The translations under genes were made by a program, and so were the position numbers. Positions 52,817 through 63,653 of a stretch of 64,000 nucleotides of DNA are shown here, one piece after another. Under the pieces are notes generated by a model that saw only the letters and a program-made list of their open reading frames with translations, ran no database searches and was not told the DNA's origin. Source of the DNA: Ramlibacter sp. (lineage in GTDB: Bacteria > Pseudomonadota > Gammaproteobacteria > Burkholderiales > Burkholderiaceae_C); assembly GCA_028292245.1 (NCBI GenBank), contig JAQGMS010000280.1, positions 52,957-116,956 on the forward strand. Direction: 5' to 3'. Position 1 is the first letter of the stretch; every line of letters begins with the position of its first letter.

Positions 52817-54358
52817 GTGGCACTCGCAGACTACTTCCACCGCAATGCCCAAGCCGCCGCAGCCCTGGTCAGCGGCTTCGACGCGGAGATGCTTGCCAAG
52901 AAGCTGGAGAAGCACGTCATCGGCATTGTGTTCGACGACTCGGTGCGCACGAGCCTGGAGGCGCAGGCCACGATCGACCTTGTCCTGCGTCTTCTCGCCA
53001 GGCTCTACCCCACCCTGACCATCGTCTCGCTGGGCGACGTCAAGAAGAAGCACGTCAAGCCGCTGCACGCGTTGGTCAAAGCCATCAACCCGAAGATTGA
53101 CATCGAGAGCGACATCAGAAAGGCCACCAAGCTGCTCGTTGTCGGAAGGACTCCGGTTACAGTATCCGGCAAGTTGAAGCGGCATACTTGGTACTTGGGC
53201 TCCGACAACTGGATTGCCGGTGTGTCGCGGAACGCGCCTGTAGGCAGCGGCAGCAGCTCGAATCCCCTGGCCGCCGGCGCGGCTGCTTGCATTGGCGCAG
53301 CGAATGTGTTCCGCGCTGTCTTCGCCATGGAGGTCGGCGACGAGGCCCTGGACGACGAACTTTGCGTATCGCTCATCGACCTGTTGCCCGCGACTGCAAA
53401 GTCTCCCAATCCGCCGCTGCAGGAAGTTGAACTGCAGGACGTCCACTTGGCAGGGGCCGGCGCAATAGGGAACGGTACCCTTTGGGCACTTTCGCGGTTG
53501 TCCTGTCGAGGCAAGCTGCACGTCATCGACCCCGAGAAGGTGACGGACAGCAACCTTCAGCGGTACGTGATGCTCACGGACGGCGACCAAGAGAGCGAGA
53601 AGGTCGGACTTGCAGCTACATGGCTGAAAGGGAACAAGCAGCTCGAAGTTGTGCCGCATCCGGGCGATTGGGCAGAGCATATTGCGGCAGTCCAGTACAA
53701 GGCGGACACGGTCTTGAGTGCAGTGGACTCTGCCGAAGCTCGCATCCAGATTCAGGCGAGCCTTCCGCGCGTCATCTTCAATGGGTGGACGCAGAAAGGC
53801 GAAGCTGGAGTCTCAAGACACACGAACTTCCTCGGTGCGATGGCCTGCCTGGCTTGCCTATACATCCCGACCGGCAAAGCGGAAAACGAGGACGTGCTCG
53901 TTGCTCGCGCGCTCAAGCTACCTGAAGATCGCCCCATGATTGAACAGATTCGCCGACGCCTTCAGCACAACGTTCCTACTGACGCTGCATTCCTACAGCA
54001 GATTGCGACAGCGGCCAACCTTCCATTCGAAAAGCTTGCGTCATTTGAGAATCTGCCCCTGCGCGACTTGTACGTCGGAGGTGTTTGTGGCGGACAGGTA
54101 ATGGAGTTCCACAAGGCTGCCATCCAGGTTCGGGCAGAGGTGCCGATGGGCTTTCAGTCTGCGTTCTCGGGCCTCTTGCTTGCGGCAGAGCTCGCGCGGC
54201 CTTCACCCGTCGCCGAGACAATCACTCAAGTTAACTTGATGGGCACGTTTCCGAACCGCCCGAGCCGGCTTAGAACCAAGGCGAGCGCGCTACCGTGCCT
54301 CTGCGCGGACGAAGACTTCCGCGCGGTGTACATGGAGAAATACGGCGTTACGGGTTGA
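52817..54358 (+). CDS. E1-like ThiF-family adenylyltransferase
   Basis: HLAGAGAIGNGTLWALSRLSCRGKLHVIDPEKVTDSNLQRYVM (Rossmann/ThiF), AMACLACLYIPT. Confidence 0.9.
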   Translation: MALADYFHRNAQAAAALVSGFDAEMLAKKLEKHVIGIVFDDSVRTSLEAQATIDLVLRLLARLYPTLTIVSLGDVKKKHVKPLHALVKAINPKIDIESDIRKATKLLVVGRTPVTVSGKLKRHTWYLGSDNWIAGVSRNAPVGSGSSSNPLAAGAAACIGAANVFRAVFAMEVGDEALDDELCVSLIDLLPATAKSPNPPLQEVELQDVHLAGAGAIGNGTLWALSRLSCRGKLHVIDPEKVTDSNLQRYVMLTDGDQESEKVGLAATWLKGNKQLEVVPHPGDWAEHIAAVQYKADTVLSAVDSAEARIQIQASLPRVIFNGWTQKGEAGVSRHTNFLGAMACLACLYIPTGKAENEDVLVARALKLPEDRPMIEQIRRRLQHNVPTDAAFLQQIATAANLPFEKLASFENLPLRDLYVGGVCGGQVMEFHKAAIQVRAEVPMGFQSAFSGLLLAAELARPSPVAETITQVNLMGTFPNRPSRLRTKASALPCLCADEDFRAVYMEKYGVTG

Positions 54359-54637
54359 AGCCCGCCGCGGTTTGAGAACTGCGCAGCGTTAAGCACTGAC
54401 AGCGAGGGGCAAATCGCGTCGAAAAAGTCACCTCATACGCGTTCGCTCGACTCAAACGCGAGGTAGTTTCGCAAGGCTCACTGCAAGCGACCCTGACTCT
54501 TATAGCGACTCGTCTGACGAGTCCGCAGGACCCGAAGCGGCAGATTGAGCTGATGATGCAAAAACTACAGAACTTCGTTGACCTGATCAAGGCCAACCTA
54601 GCGAGCGCCTCTTGTGACGGGTACGGCAGCTGCTTGG

Positions 54638-55615
54638 TTATCGCTCCGTCGATCGGCGTTGCCGCCCGGCGTTGAGCGGTCGAGTTCCGCCCAGCTTTCG
54701 GTACTCGGCGTGGTCCCGCTGAAGCTGGTCCTCGCAGTAAACAATGATCTCTCCTGCCTGCCTGAGCACATCCTTTCTGACAAATCCAGAAACCATTCCA
54801 ATACGGTTTTCTTGGTCGAGCCTATCTTGCGCCGCCGCGCTGTCCCGATAGCATGAAGCGATCCGACGCTCCAGTTCTTCAAGTGCCCGTTGCTTGTCGG
54901 CGGTAGCTCTTGCTTCAACTGCTCGCTTTGACTCCGCCGCCGCCTTGTTCAGCGCATTCGCCAGCATTCGCCGCGCTTGGGGCAATCTGCCCTCCAAGTC
55001 GTTGGCGATGTAGTCGTCGATGAAGGCTTGTATTTCGTCGACAGTCTGCATGCTCGCGAATTTCTGTCGGTACGTCTCGAGCTGCACGCGCTGTTTCAGA
55101 GGGGCAAGTTGTGAAATGAGGCCATCGGGATCGTTTCCCCGGTACAGCGTCTCGAAAGCGGCGATTGCTTCCAACGTTGTGGCGTCTCTGAACGCCGAAC
55201 GGTAGCGTTCAATTCGCTCGCGCTCCCTTGAGTCGACCTCCGCCCGTTTGAACTCGTCCAGAAGGTCGAAAGCCCGCGCTTCTCGCAGAGCATCCAATGG
55301 GAATGAGTCGTTTCCGACCACATAGAAGGCTTTGCCGAACATGTCGGCGTACACGGCATGTTCACAGCCGCTGCCGTCGCGCGGATTCAGCTCCGCCGAC
55401 CAGGCTCCCATCTTTCGCCGCAGGCATAGATGGATCGGCCTTAGAGCAGGAATGTCAGAGGTGCTCCGGACGCGCCCCAGCTTCCAGGCCGCCTCGCGCG
55501 GATCTGCGGCGCAGGCGAAACCTGAATGGAGGGCCGCGGCCAGCCCAAAGGCCGAAAACCATAGCGATGCCGATAAGTTTTTCCGCGAGCGGTTGGGCGA
55601 TTTTTCTCGGGTCAT
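54638..55615 (-). CDS. Secreted hypothetical protein
   Basis: Probable start MTREKSPNRSRKNLSASLWFSAFGLAAALHSGFACAADP (signal peptide); coiled-coil-like remainder. Confidence 0.6.
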   Translation of the reverse strand: MTREKSPNRSRKNLSASLWFSAFGLAAALHSGFACAADPREAAWKLGRVRSTSDIPALRPIHLCLRRKMGAWSAELNPRDGSGCEHAVYADMFGKAFYVVGNDSFPLDALREARAFDLLDEFKRAEVDSRERERIERYRSAFRDATTLEAIAAFETLYRGNDPDGLISQLAPLKQRVQLETYRQKFASMQTVDEIQAFIDDYIANDLEGRLPQARRMLANALNKAAAESKRAVEARATADKQRALEELERRIASCYRDSAAAQDRLDQENRIGMVSGFVRKDVLRQAGEIIVYCEDQLQRDHAEYRKLGGTRPLNAGRQRRSTER

Positions 55616-55733
55616 GGCTTCGTCCTCGGCGTGTGAAATCGCCTCGTTCCGCTGTTGCTCAAGCGATGCCGGGCGTTGCGGTCGTTTTGTACCATATAAG
55701 CGGGTGCAAATAGGGTGCAAGCCAAGGACATTC

Positions 55734-56000
55734 ATGGCGATGGCCTCCCGCGACGACCCACTGATCAACGCTTTCGCCTCGGAGCTCAAGGGGCGCCGGC
55801 AGGCCATCGGCATTTCTCAAGAGGAACTTGCCCACCGGGCCCAGGTAAACAGGACCTACGTGGCGAAGCTGGAGTTAGGGCAGAACCAGCCGACGCTCAC
55901 CACACTTTCCCGCTTGGCGGCTGGCCTTAGCATGGGGTTGGTGGAACTGATTGAGGGAACCTTGAAGAGAAGGCCCAAGGAAACGACTCGCCAACCGTGA
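55734..56000 (+). CDS. XRE-family HTH transcriptional regulator
   Basis: FASELKGRRQAIGISQEELAHRAQVNRTYVAKLELGQNQPTLTTLSRLAAGL. Confidence 0.9.
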   Translation: MAMASRDDPLINAFASELKGRRQAIGISQEELAHRAQVNRTYVAKLELGQNQPTLTTLSRLAAGLSMGLVELIEGTLKRRPKETTRQP

Positions 56001-56060
56001 AAGTCCGCGCGCCTTCCAAGCCCTAGTCCTCCGCGGTTTTGGGTCCCGGAGCGCAAAGGG

Positions 56061-57065
56061 CTAGGTGGCGAGCTCCGAAACCAGGTCCCGGAGGTCCTGT
56101 GTGACGCTGCCGTAGCAGACGATCCGGATATCCAACGCAGAGTGCCGCATCATTCGTATGGCGCGAGCTATGGCGCCATTGACCCAGGTCAGGTCGTTTC
56201 CGAAGGCGCCGCCACCCAGCCGGGTCAGCAAGACGATGTTGCTGCCGCCACGAATTACATTGAGAATCCCCGCGAGCAATGTGGCTTCGTAAGCTGCTTC
56301 GAGAACAAGCGAGGCGAAGCGAGTCCATCGGGTCTGCTGGGCTTGGCTATAGGCCACGGGGAGCGCCGAACAATACGCCTGCGTGACTAGGTGCTCCCCA
56401 TGACCCACGTCGGTGACTTGGACATTCCAATGTAGGCCGACTCGAAGCAGAGATCGAACTCCGTCGTATTGTTCGTCCGTCATCTGCTCCAGAAGACGAT
56501 CAATACGTTCGAGTCCCTGCCCCGTACACAGGGCGTAGCCATTCCTCATGGTCCACAGCCGATTCCCGGCATTTCCAAGCGCCTCCCCCACGTCCGCAAG
56601 GCAATCGATCTGCCGCGTGCGCCTCTGCCCCAGGTGACCGTCCAGCGGCACGAGATAGTTCCGGAAAATCGTCCCGGCACCGGCCGCAATCGCACATGCG
56701 GGCCCTTGAGTGCGGTCTTGCGCATACGCCGCCACTCCTTGCTCCGGGGTCACCGACGGCCCTACCATTTCAAGCAGATTGAATTGAGAGGCGACCTGGA
56801 AAAGCGCCCTGCAAAAGTGGGGTTCCCCGTGCAGCTGACGTGCGTCACCCACGATACAGCTGACACGAGGCCGTGAGGGAGGCAGGTCCATTTCGGCGAC
56901 TTGCAGGCGCAATTCGCCGAGTGTCGGCGTCTCCAGGGTGCCGACAGCGAATCGATTGTCGGAATGCGTCGAGCACAGGCACCCGTTTTCCACCGAGAGC
57001 TTGGACTGCGTCTCGTCGTAGGGCAGTTCGCGGAACCCCGTGATCTTCTCGAACCAGTCCATCAC
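56061..57065 (-). CDS. Conserved hypothetical, macro-domain-like
   Basis: ALFQVASQFNLLEM..., RTQGPACAIAAGAGTIFRNY, NIVLLTRLGGGAFGNDLTWVNGAIARAI; 4-bp overlap with upstream phosphatase gene. Confidence 0.6.
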   Translation of the reverse strand: MMDWFEKITGFRELPYDETQSKLSVENGCLCSTHSDNRFAVGTLETPTLGELRLQVAEMDLPPSRPRVSCIVGDARQLHGEPHFCRALFQVASQFNLLEMVGPSVTPEQGVAAYAQDRTQGPACAIAAGAGTIFRNYLVPLDGHLGQRRTRQIDCLADVGEALGNAGNRLWTMRNGYALCTGQGLERIDRLLEQMTDEQYDGVRSLLRVGLHWNVQVTDVGHGEHLVTQAYCSALPVAYSQAQQTRWTRFASLVLEAAYEATLLAGILNVIRGGSNIVLLTRLGGGAFGNDLTWVNGAIARAIRMMRHSALDIRIVCYGSVTQDLRDLVSELAT

Positions 57066-57631
57066 CCGTCCGCACCCAAAAACCGTGGCGCGTAGGACGC
57101 AAGGTATTGCTCTTGCGCTGCCGTCTCCACCGCCCCGGGGCGCGCCGCACGGATCCTCTGAAGAGATTCAGCGCAGGTCGCACCCAGTTCCATGAGCAGC
57201 ATGCATCCAACGGTACCGGCTCGGCCCAGGCCCCCGCGGCAGTGGACCAAGACCTTCCCGCCACCCTTTAGGGTATCGACGGCTACAGCCCCTTCACGCG
57301 TCCATGCCTCATGAAAGGCACCGTCAGGCGGGCGAAGGTCGACGATAGGCATCTGGTACCAGGCGATTCCTCGCTCGCCAAAGGCTTCGCCAAGGCCGGG
57401 CACACGAAGCAGTGCAAATTCGTGGTCTTCGATCAACGAGAGTGCCAGGGAGGCGCCCCAGGAGTGAATGACATCCAAGTCCACATCGAGATCGCGCCGC
57501 CATGGGGCGCCGTACAGACTGTCTCCCCACTTCCCCGGGCAGAACGTCACTCCAATGACACCAGACGCCCAAGGCGCGCAAGGAACACTCGCAATATGAA
57601 GGGGATGGGAAAAACTGGTGCGCGGCCGCAT
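57062..57631 (-). CDS. Dual-specificity/CDKN3-like protein tyrosine phosphatase
   Basis: KVLVHCRGGLGRAGTVGCMLLM = HCx5R signature; upstream WYQMPIVDLRPPD. Confidence 0.82.
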   Translation of the reverse strand: MRPRTSFSHPLHIASVPCAPWASGVIGVTFCPGKWGDSLYGAPWRRDLDVDLDVIHSWGASLALSLIEDHEFALLRVPGLGEAFGERGIAWYQMPIVDLRPPDGAFHEAWTREGAVAVDTLKGGGKVLVHCRGGLGRAGTVGCMLLMELGATCAESLQRIRAARPGAVETAAQEQYLASYAPRFLGADG

Positions 57632-57804
57632 GCCGAGCAGTTTCGCTCTACCTCGGCCAGTAGGAAACCCCTTTGCCCAAAGCTAGAGCCAACCCGTGGA
57701 TGAGCGCTGGAATTCTCAGCGGCTACACAGCGGCTACATGAACGACTGAATCGAAAATTTGGTCGATTTTTGCTACTGTTTTAGTAGCTATAAAATCAGG
57801 CCAG

Positions 57805-57895
57805 TGGCGGAGCAGGTGGGATTCGAACCCACGGTACGGCATAACCGTACACCGGATTTCGAGTCCGGCGCATTCGACCACTCTGCCACCGCTCC
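57805..57895 (-). tRNA. tRNA-Ser (anticodon CGA)
   Basis: Reverse complement GGAGCGGTGGCAGAGTGGTCGAATGCGCCGGACTCGAAATCCGGTGTACGGTTATGCCGTACCGTGGGTTCGAATCCCACCTGCTCCGCCA folds as a class II tRNA with long variable arm; CCA encoded. Confidence 0.97.
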
Positions 57896-57937
57896 TGATT
57901 CGGTATCGCGTGGTGCGAAGCCCGAAATTCTAACCGA

Positions 57938-59257
<1,320 letters not shown>

Positions 59258-59294
59258 TTAGTGGGAGCGCCGGTGTGGCTGGAGTGCCGAGGTC

Positions 59295-59396
59295 TTTTGA
59301 ACGCAGAGGGCGCAAAGGGTACGCAGAGGACGCAGAGAAAACCTTCTGAATTTCTCTGCGCCCTCTGCGAAATCTCTGCGTCCTCTGCGTTCAAAA
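59295..59396. repeat. Dispersed-type inverted repeat (GCAGAGGACGCAGAG family)
   Basis: TTTTGAACGCAGAGGGCGC...GCAGAGGACGCAGAGAAA...TTTCTCTGCGCCCTCTGCG...TCTCTGCGTCCTCTGCGTTCAAAA. Confidence 0.85.
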
Positions 59397-59431
59397 AGCG
59401 CGAGCGATCCAATCCTGCCCGCTACCTGGAT

Positions 59432-60370
59432 TCAGCTGAGCGTTGCAGGATCGAGGTTTGCCCCGCAGATCACCAGGCACACTTTCTCGTCGGCGCGCGG
59501 CCTGTATGCGCCGGTCTGCAGCGCCGCCAAGCCCAGCGCCGCCGCCGGTTCCACGGCCAATTTCATCTGCTTCCACAGCCACAACTGTGCATCGCGGATC
59601 GCCGCATCGGGCAGCAGCAACGAATCGCCAACGTCGCGCTGCGCGATCTCCCAGGCGATGGCGCCGATGCGCTTCGCGCCAAGCGAATCGGCCGCGACGC
59701 CGCTCACGGCAACGTCAACGGGCTCGCCCGCCTTGCGCGCGGCGTGCAAGGTGGGCGCCAATTGCGGCTCCAACGCCACCACGCGAGCGCGCTGGCCGAA
59801 CCAGGCTGCGATGCCGGCGATCAGGCCCCCGCCCCCCACGCTGACCAGCACGCTGTCCGGCCGGCCGCCCTGCTGTTCGATCTCCCGGGCCAGCGTGCCG
59901 GCGCCCGCGACCACTTCGGGCTGGTCGTAGGCGTGGGTGAGCAGCGCGCCGGTCTGTTTCTGCCGCTCCAGGCAGGCTTCCAGCGCTTCCGCGTACACTG
60001 CGCCGGTGACGACGACTTCGGCACCCAGCTCGCGGAGCTTGGCCTGCTTCATCGGGCTGCTGACCGTGGGCACGAACACTTCGCACTTCACGCCCAGCGC
60101 TTTCGCCGCGGCCGCCGTCGCGATGCCGGCGTTGCCACCGGAGGCCACGATCACGCCGCTGGCCGGAATGCTGTTGGCCAGCAGGCGATTGAGCATGCCG
60201 CGCGCCTTGAAGCCGCCGCCCACCTGGAACTGTTCGAGCTTGAGCCAGACCTCCGCGCATTCGATGCCCAGCGCGGCACCGGGCAGTTTCCACAAAGGCG
60301 TGCGGCGCAGGAAGGCGCTGTAGCCCTGCTCGAACCGCAGCGCGGCCGCGTCGATCTGCTCGTGGTTCAC
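59432..60370 (-). CDS. PLP-dependent threonine/serine dehydratase family
   Basis: [18 protein letters not shown] (PLP Lys region), [34 protein letters not shown]. Confidence 0.93.
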   Translation of the reverse strand: MNHEQIDAAALRFEQGYSAFLRRTPLWKLPGAALGIECAEVWLKLEQFQVGGGFKARGMLNRLLANSIPASGVIVASGGNAGIATAAAAKALGVKCEVFVPTVSSPMKQAKLRELGAEVVVTGAVYAEALEACLERQKQTGALLTHAYDQPEVVAGAGTLAREIEQQGGRPDSVLVSVGGGGLIAGIAAWFGQRARVVALEPQLAPTLHAARKAGEPVDVAVSGVAADSLGAKRIGAIAWEIAQRDVGDSLLLPDAAIRDAQLWLWKQMKLAVEPAAALGLAALQTGAYRPRADEKVCLVICGANLDPATLS

Positions 60371-61314
60371 AGCCGCAGGCCCTTGGGCAACGGGAATTTC
60401 ACGGTTTCCTCGATGCCATCCATCTTGCGCACGGACACGGCGCCCAGCGCCTTGATGCGCGCGATCACTTCCTTGACGAGCACTTCGGGCGCCGATGCGC
60501 CGGCGGTGAGCCCGACCCGCGACTTGCCCTCGAGCCAGCCGGATTGCAATTCATCGGCGCTGTCCACCATGTAGCTGTCCACGCCGAGCTTGCGCGCCAG
60601 TTCGGCCAGCCGGTTGCTGTTGGAACTGGTGGGGCTGCCCACGACGATCATCACCTCGACTTGGGGCGACATGATCTTCACCGCGTCCTGCCGGTTCTGG
60701 GTGGCGTAGCAGATGTCCTGCTGCTTGGGTTCGCGGATCTTGGGAAAGCGCTGCCGCACGGCCGCCGAGATTTGCGCGGCGTCGTCCACCGACAGCGTGG
60801 TCTGCGTCACCACAGCGAGCCGCTCGGTTTGACGGGGCTGCACATGCGCCACATCCTCGACGTCTTCGACCAGGTGGATGCCGTGATCGAGCTGGCCCAT
60901 GGTGCCCTCGACTTCCGGGTGGCCCTTGTGGCCGATCATGATGAATTCGTAGCCCTCCTTGGCAAGCTTGGCCACCTCCACATGCACCTTGGTCACCAGC
61001 GGGCAGGTGGCGTCGAAGATCTCGAAGCCGCGCGCCTGTGCTTCGGCCTGCACGGCCTTGCTCACGCCGTGCGCCGAGAACACCAGCGTGGAACCGGGCG
61101 GCACTTCGGCCAGGTCCTCGATGAAAATCGCTCCCTTGGCCTTCAGGTCGTTCACCACATAGGTGTTGTGCACGATCTCGTGGCGCACATAGATCGGCGC
61201 GCCGAATTTCTGCAAGGCGCGCTCCACGATCTCGATGGCGCGATCGACGCCGGCGCAAAAGCCCCGCGGCTCGGCCAGCAGGATCTCCAGTTTCGCACCG
61301 GGCTGCGCATTCAT
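60367..61314 (-). CDS. ispH: 4-hydroxy-3-methylbut-2-enyl diphosphate reductase
   Basis: [53 protein letters not shown]. Confidence 0.97.
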   Translation of the reverse strand: MNAQPGAKLEILLAEPRGFCAGVDRAIEIVERALQKFGAPIYVRHEIVHNTYVVNDLKAKGAIFIEDLAEVPPGSTLVFSAHGVSKAVQAEAQARGFEIFDATCPLVTKVHVEVAKLAKEGYEFIMIGHKGHPEVEGTMGQLDHGIHLVEDVEDVAHVQPRQTERLAVVTQTTLSVDDAAQISAAVRQRFPKIREPKQQDICYATQNRQDAVKIMSPQVEVMIVVGSPTSSNSNRLAELARKLGVDSYMVDSADELQSGWLEGKSRVGLTAGASAPEVLVKEVIARIKALGAVSVRKMDGIEETVKFPLPKGLRL

Positions 61315-61787
61315 AGGATTCCGATCACTTGCACTTCGAACGTCACGGGCTGGCCGGCCAGCGGGTGGTTGAAGTCGAACAGCACGGCATCGCGGTTGCC
61401 GTCCCCGTCGCCGTCCTTGCCGACCTGCTTGACCGATCCCGCGTAGCTGGCCATGCCGTCCGGTGTCGGGAACTGCACCACGTCGCCGACTTCGTATTTC
61501 TCGCCGGGGTCGCCCATCTCGTTGAGCAGGCTGCGCGCGACCCACTGCACCATCTCGGGATTGCGGTCGCCGAAGGCCTCGCCGGCAGGGATCTCGAAGG
61601 ATTCATGCGCGCCCTCTTCCAGCCCGACCAGGTGCTTTTCCACCGCGGGCGACAGCTCGCCCGTGCCCAGCGTGAGGGTGGCCGGCTTGTCCCTAAACGT
61701 GTTGATGATGTCGCCGTCCGGCCCGGCCAGCCGGTAGTGCAGCGTCAGAAAGGAGCCCGGCTGGATACGGTGCGGGGTGTTGGCCAT
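61311..61787 (-). CDS. FKBP-type peptidyl-prolyl isomerase (SlpA/FkpB-like)
   Basis: [31 protein letters not shown]...[22 protein letters not shown]...[18 protein letters not shown]. Confidence 0.93.
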   Translation of the reverse strand: MANTPHRIQPGSFLTLHYRLAGPDGDIINTFRDKPATLTLGTGELSPAVEKHLVGLEEGAHESFEIPAGEAFGDRNPEMVQWVARSLLNEMGDPGEKYEVGDVVQFPTPDGMASYAGSVKQVGKDGDGDGNRDAVLFDFNHPLAGQPVTFEVQVIGIL

Positions 61788-61842
61788 GGAAGTCCCGATA
61801 AACTGCCTCCATTGTAGAAACCCCGTCCCGCACCGTCCCACC

Positions 61843-62556
61843 ATGCCATTGAAAGACCTTCCGGCCGATGCCCGGCCGCGCGAGAAGCTGTTGGCCCGCG
61901 GCGCGGCGGCGCTCAGCGACACCGAACTGCTCGCGCTGCTGCTGCGCACCGGCACCGCCGGCCGCGGCGTGCTGCAGATGGCGCACGAGCTGCTGGCGCC
62001 ACCCGGCAAGAACGGCGACGGCAAGCCCACCGGCGGCTTTGGCGGCATCTCCGGCTTGCTCAATGCACAGGTGGAGGACCTCAAGCGGATCAAGGGCCTG
62101 GGCGGTCCCGCCAAGCGCGCGGAACTGGCGGCCGTGCTCGAGCTGGCGCGCCGCGCCCTGGCCCAGCAACTGAAGGCGCGCGAGGTGTTCAGCTCGCCCG
62201 GCGCGGTGAAGCAATACCTGCAATTGCACCTGGCGGCCCGGGCCCACGAAGTGTTCGCCGTCCTGTTCCTGGACGCGCAGAACCGGCTGATCGCCCTGGA
62301 GGAACTCTTTCGCGGCACCCTCACGCAGACTAGCGTCTATCCGCGCGAAGTCGTGATGCACGCGCTGCAGCACCAGGCCGCGTCGGTGGTGCTGGCGCAC
62401 AACCATCCCAGCGGCACGGTGCAGCCTTCGCGCGCGGACGAAGCCCTGACGCAGACGCTGAAAGCCGCGCTCGCGCTGGTCGATGTGCGAGTGCTCGACC
62501 ACGTCATCGTGGCACCCGGCGACGCGCTGTCGATGGCGGAAAAGGGCTTGCTCTGA
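61843..62556 (+). CDS. radC: RadC-family JAB protein
   Basis: [59 protein letters not shown]. Confidence 0.96.
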   Translation: MPLKDLPADARPREKLLARGAAALSDTELLALLLRTGTAGRGVLQMAHELLAPPGKNGDGKPTGGFGGISGLLNAQVEDLKRIKGLGGPAKRAELAAVLELARRALAQQLKAREVFSSPGAVKQYLQLHLAARAHEVFAVLFLDAQNRLIALEELFRGTLTQTSVYPREVVMHALQHQAASVVLAHNHPSGTVQPSRADEALTQTLKAALALVDVRVLDHVIVAPGDALSMAEKGLL

Positions 62557-62565
62557 GCACCCGCG

Positions 62566-63213
62566 ATGAAGTCGAAATCCCTCAAGGACCTGCAGCAGAT
62601 CCAGCAGAAACTGGCTGAGCAGCAAAAGGCGGCCGCGGCGCAGGAGGCCGCGCGGCGTGAAGCGGAACGGCGCGCGCACGCCGAGCGGGACCTGTTCGTG
62701 CGGGCAGCCGGCGCGGTGAAGCCGATGCGCGAAGACCGCCGGGTACACCTTGCGCCCGACCAGCCACCGCCGATCGCCGTGCAGCAGCAACTGGACGAGC
62801 AGCGCGTGCTGCGCGAGGCGATCAGCGACGAATTCGATGCCACCACCTTGCTGGACGTGGACGATGCGCTGAGCTTCCGGCGGCCCGGCATCGGCACCGA
62901 CGTGACGCGCCGCCTGCGCAAGGGCGACTGGAGCATCCAGGGAGAGATCGACTTGCACGGCCTGCGCCGCGAGGAGGCGCGCGAGGAGCTCGCGGCGTTC
63001 ATCCGCGACGCGCATCGGCGCGGCTGGCGTTGCGTGCGCATCGTGCACGGCAAGGGCCTGGGCTCGCCCGGCAAGACGCCAGTGCTCAAGGGCCGGGTGC
63101 AAGGCTGGCTGGTGCAAAAAAACGAGGTGCTGGCCTTCGTGCAGGCGCGAGGCGATGAGGGCGGCGGTGGCGCGCTGGTGGTGCTGCTCAAGCCATCGCC
63201 TGGGGTCAGCTGA
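62566..63213 (+). CDS. Smr/MutS2-domain protein
   Basis: IDLHGLRREEAREELAAFIRDAHRRGWRCVRIVHGKGLGSPG. Confidence 0.93.
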   Translation: MKSKSLKDLQQIQQKLAEQQKAAAAQEAARREAERRAHAERDLFVRAAGAVKPMREDRRVHLAPDQPPPIAVQQQLDEQRVLREAISDEFDATTLLDVDDALSFRRPGIGTDVTRRLRKGDWSIQGEIDLHGLRREEAREELAAFIRDAHRRGWRCVRIVHGKGLGSPGKTPVLKGRVQGWLVQKNEVLAFVQARGDEGGGGALVVLLKPSPGVS

Positions 63214-63215
63214 CG

Positions 63216-63641
63216 CTACGTGGGCGTATTTCGCATCCAGTCCGCGGTTTGGAAGAAGCTGTCCTTCAGGCGCGTGCGCAAAGCTTCCGGCACCCCTGTC
63301 TCGGTCATCGCCTGCTCCATGCAGGCGAGCCACTGGTCGCGCTCCTTGATCCCGATCGTGAATGGCATGTGCCGCAGCCGCAATTTGGGATGGCCGAAGC
63401 GGTCGGTGTAGTGCTGCGGCCCGCCGAGCCAGCCGCAGAGAAACCAGAACAGGTGCTGCCGCGCCTTGGTGAGCTCGGGCCCGTGCACCGCCCGCAGCGC
63501 GGCGTATTGCGGCTCCAGGTCCATGAGGTCATAGAAGCGCTCGACCAATGCCTTGACCTTGTCCTCCCCACCGATCCATTCGAAGGGCGTGTCGTGCTGG
63601 GGTTTTTCCTGGATTTGCATGACGCTATTGTCGCGCGCCAA
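63216..63641 (-). CDS. Group II truncated haemoglobin
   Basis: FEWIGGEDKVKALVERFYDLMD..., FLCGWLGGPQHYTDRFGHPKLRLRHMPF; start may be the Met at 63620. Confidence 0.92.
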   Translation of the reverse strand: MARDNSVMQIQEKPQHDTPFEWIGGEDKVKALVERFYDLMDLEPQYAALRAVHGPELTKARQHLFWFLCGWLGGPQHYTDRFGHPKLRLRHMPFTIGIKERDQWLACMEQAMTETGVPEALRTRLKDSFFQTADWMRNTPT

Positions 63642-63653
63642 GGATTTTCTCGT

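Noticed and set aside
57690-57760. AGCGGCTACA tandem direct repeat near tRNA-Ser as an att site
   Set aside because: Does not match the tRNA 3' end and has no second copy seen in the window.
61787-63333. 546-aa minus ORF at 61693..63333 and N-terminal extension of the 337-aa ORF
   Set aside because: Antisense to radC and the Smr gene, which have clear family motifs; the FKBP start is at 61787.
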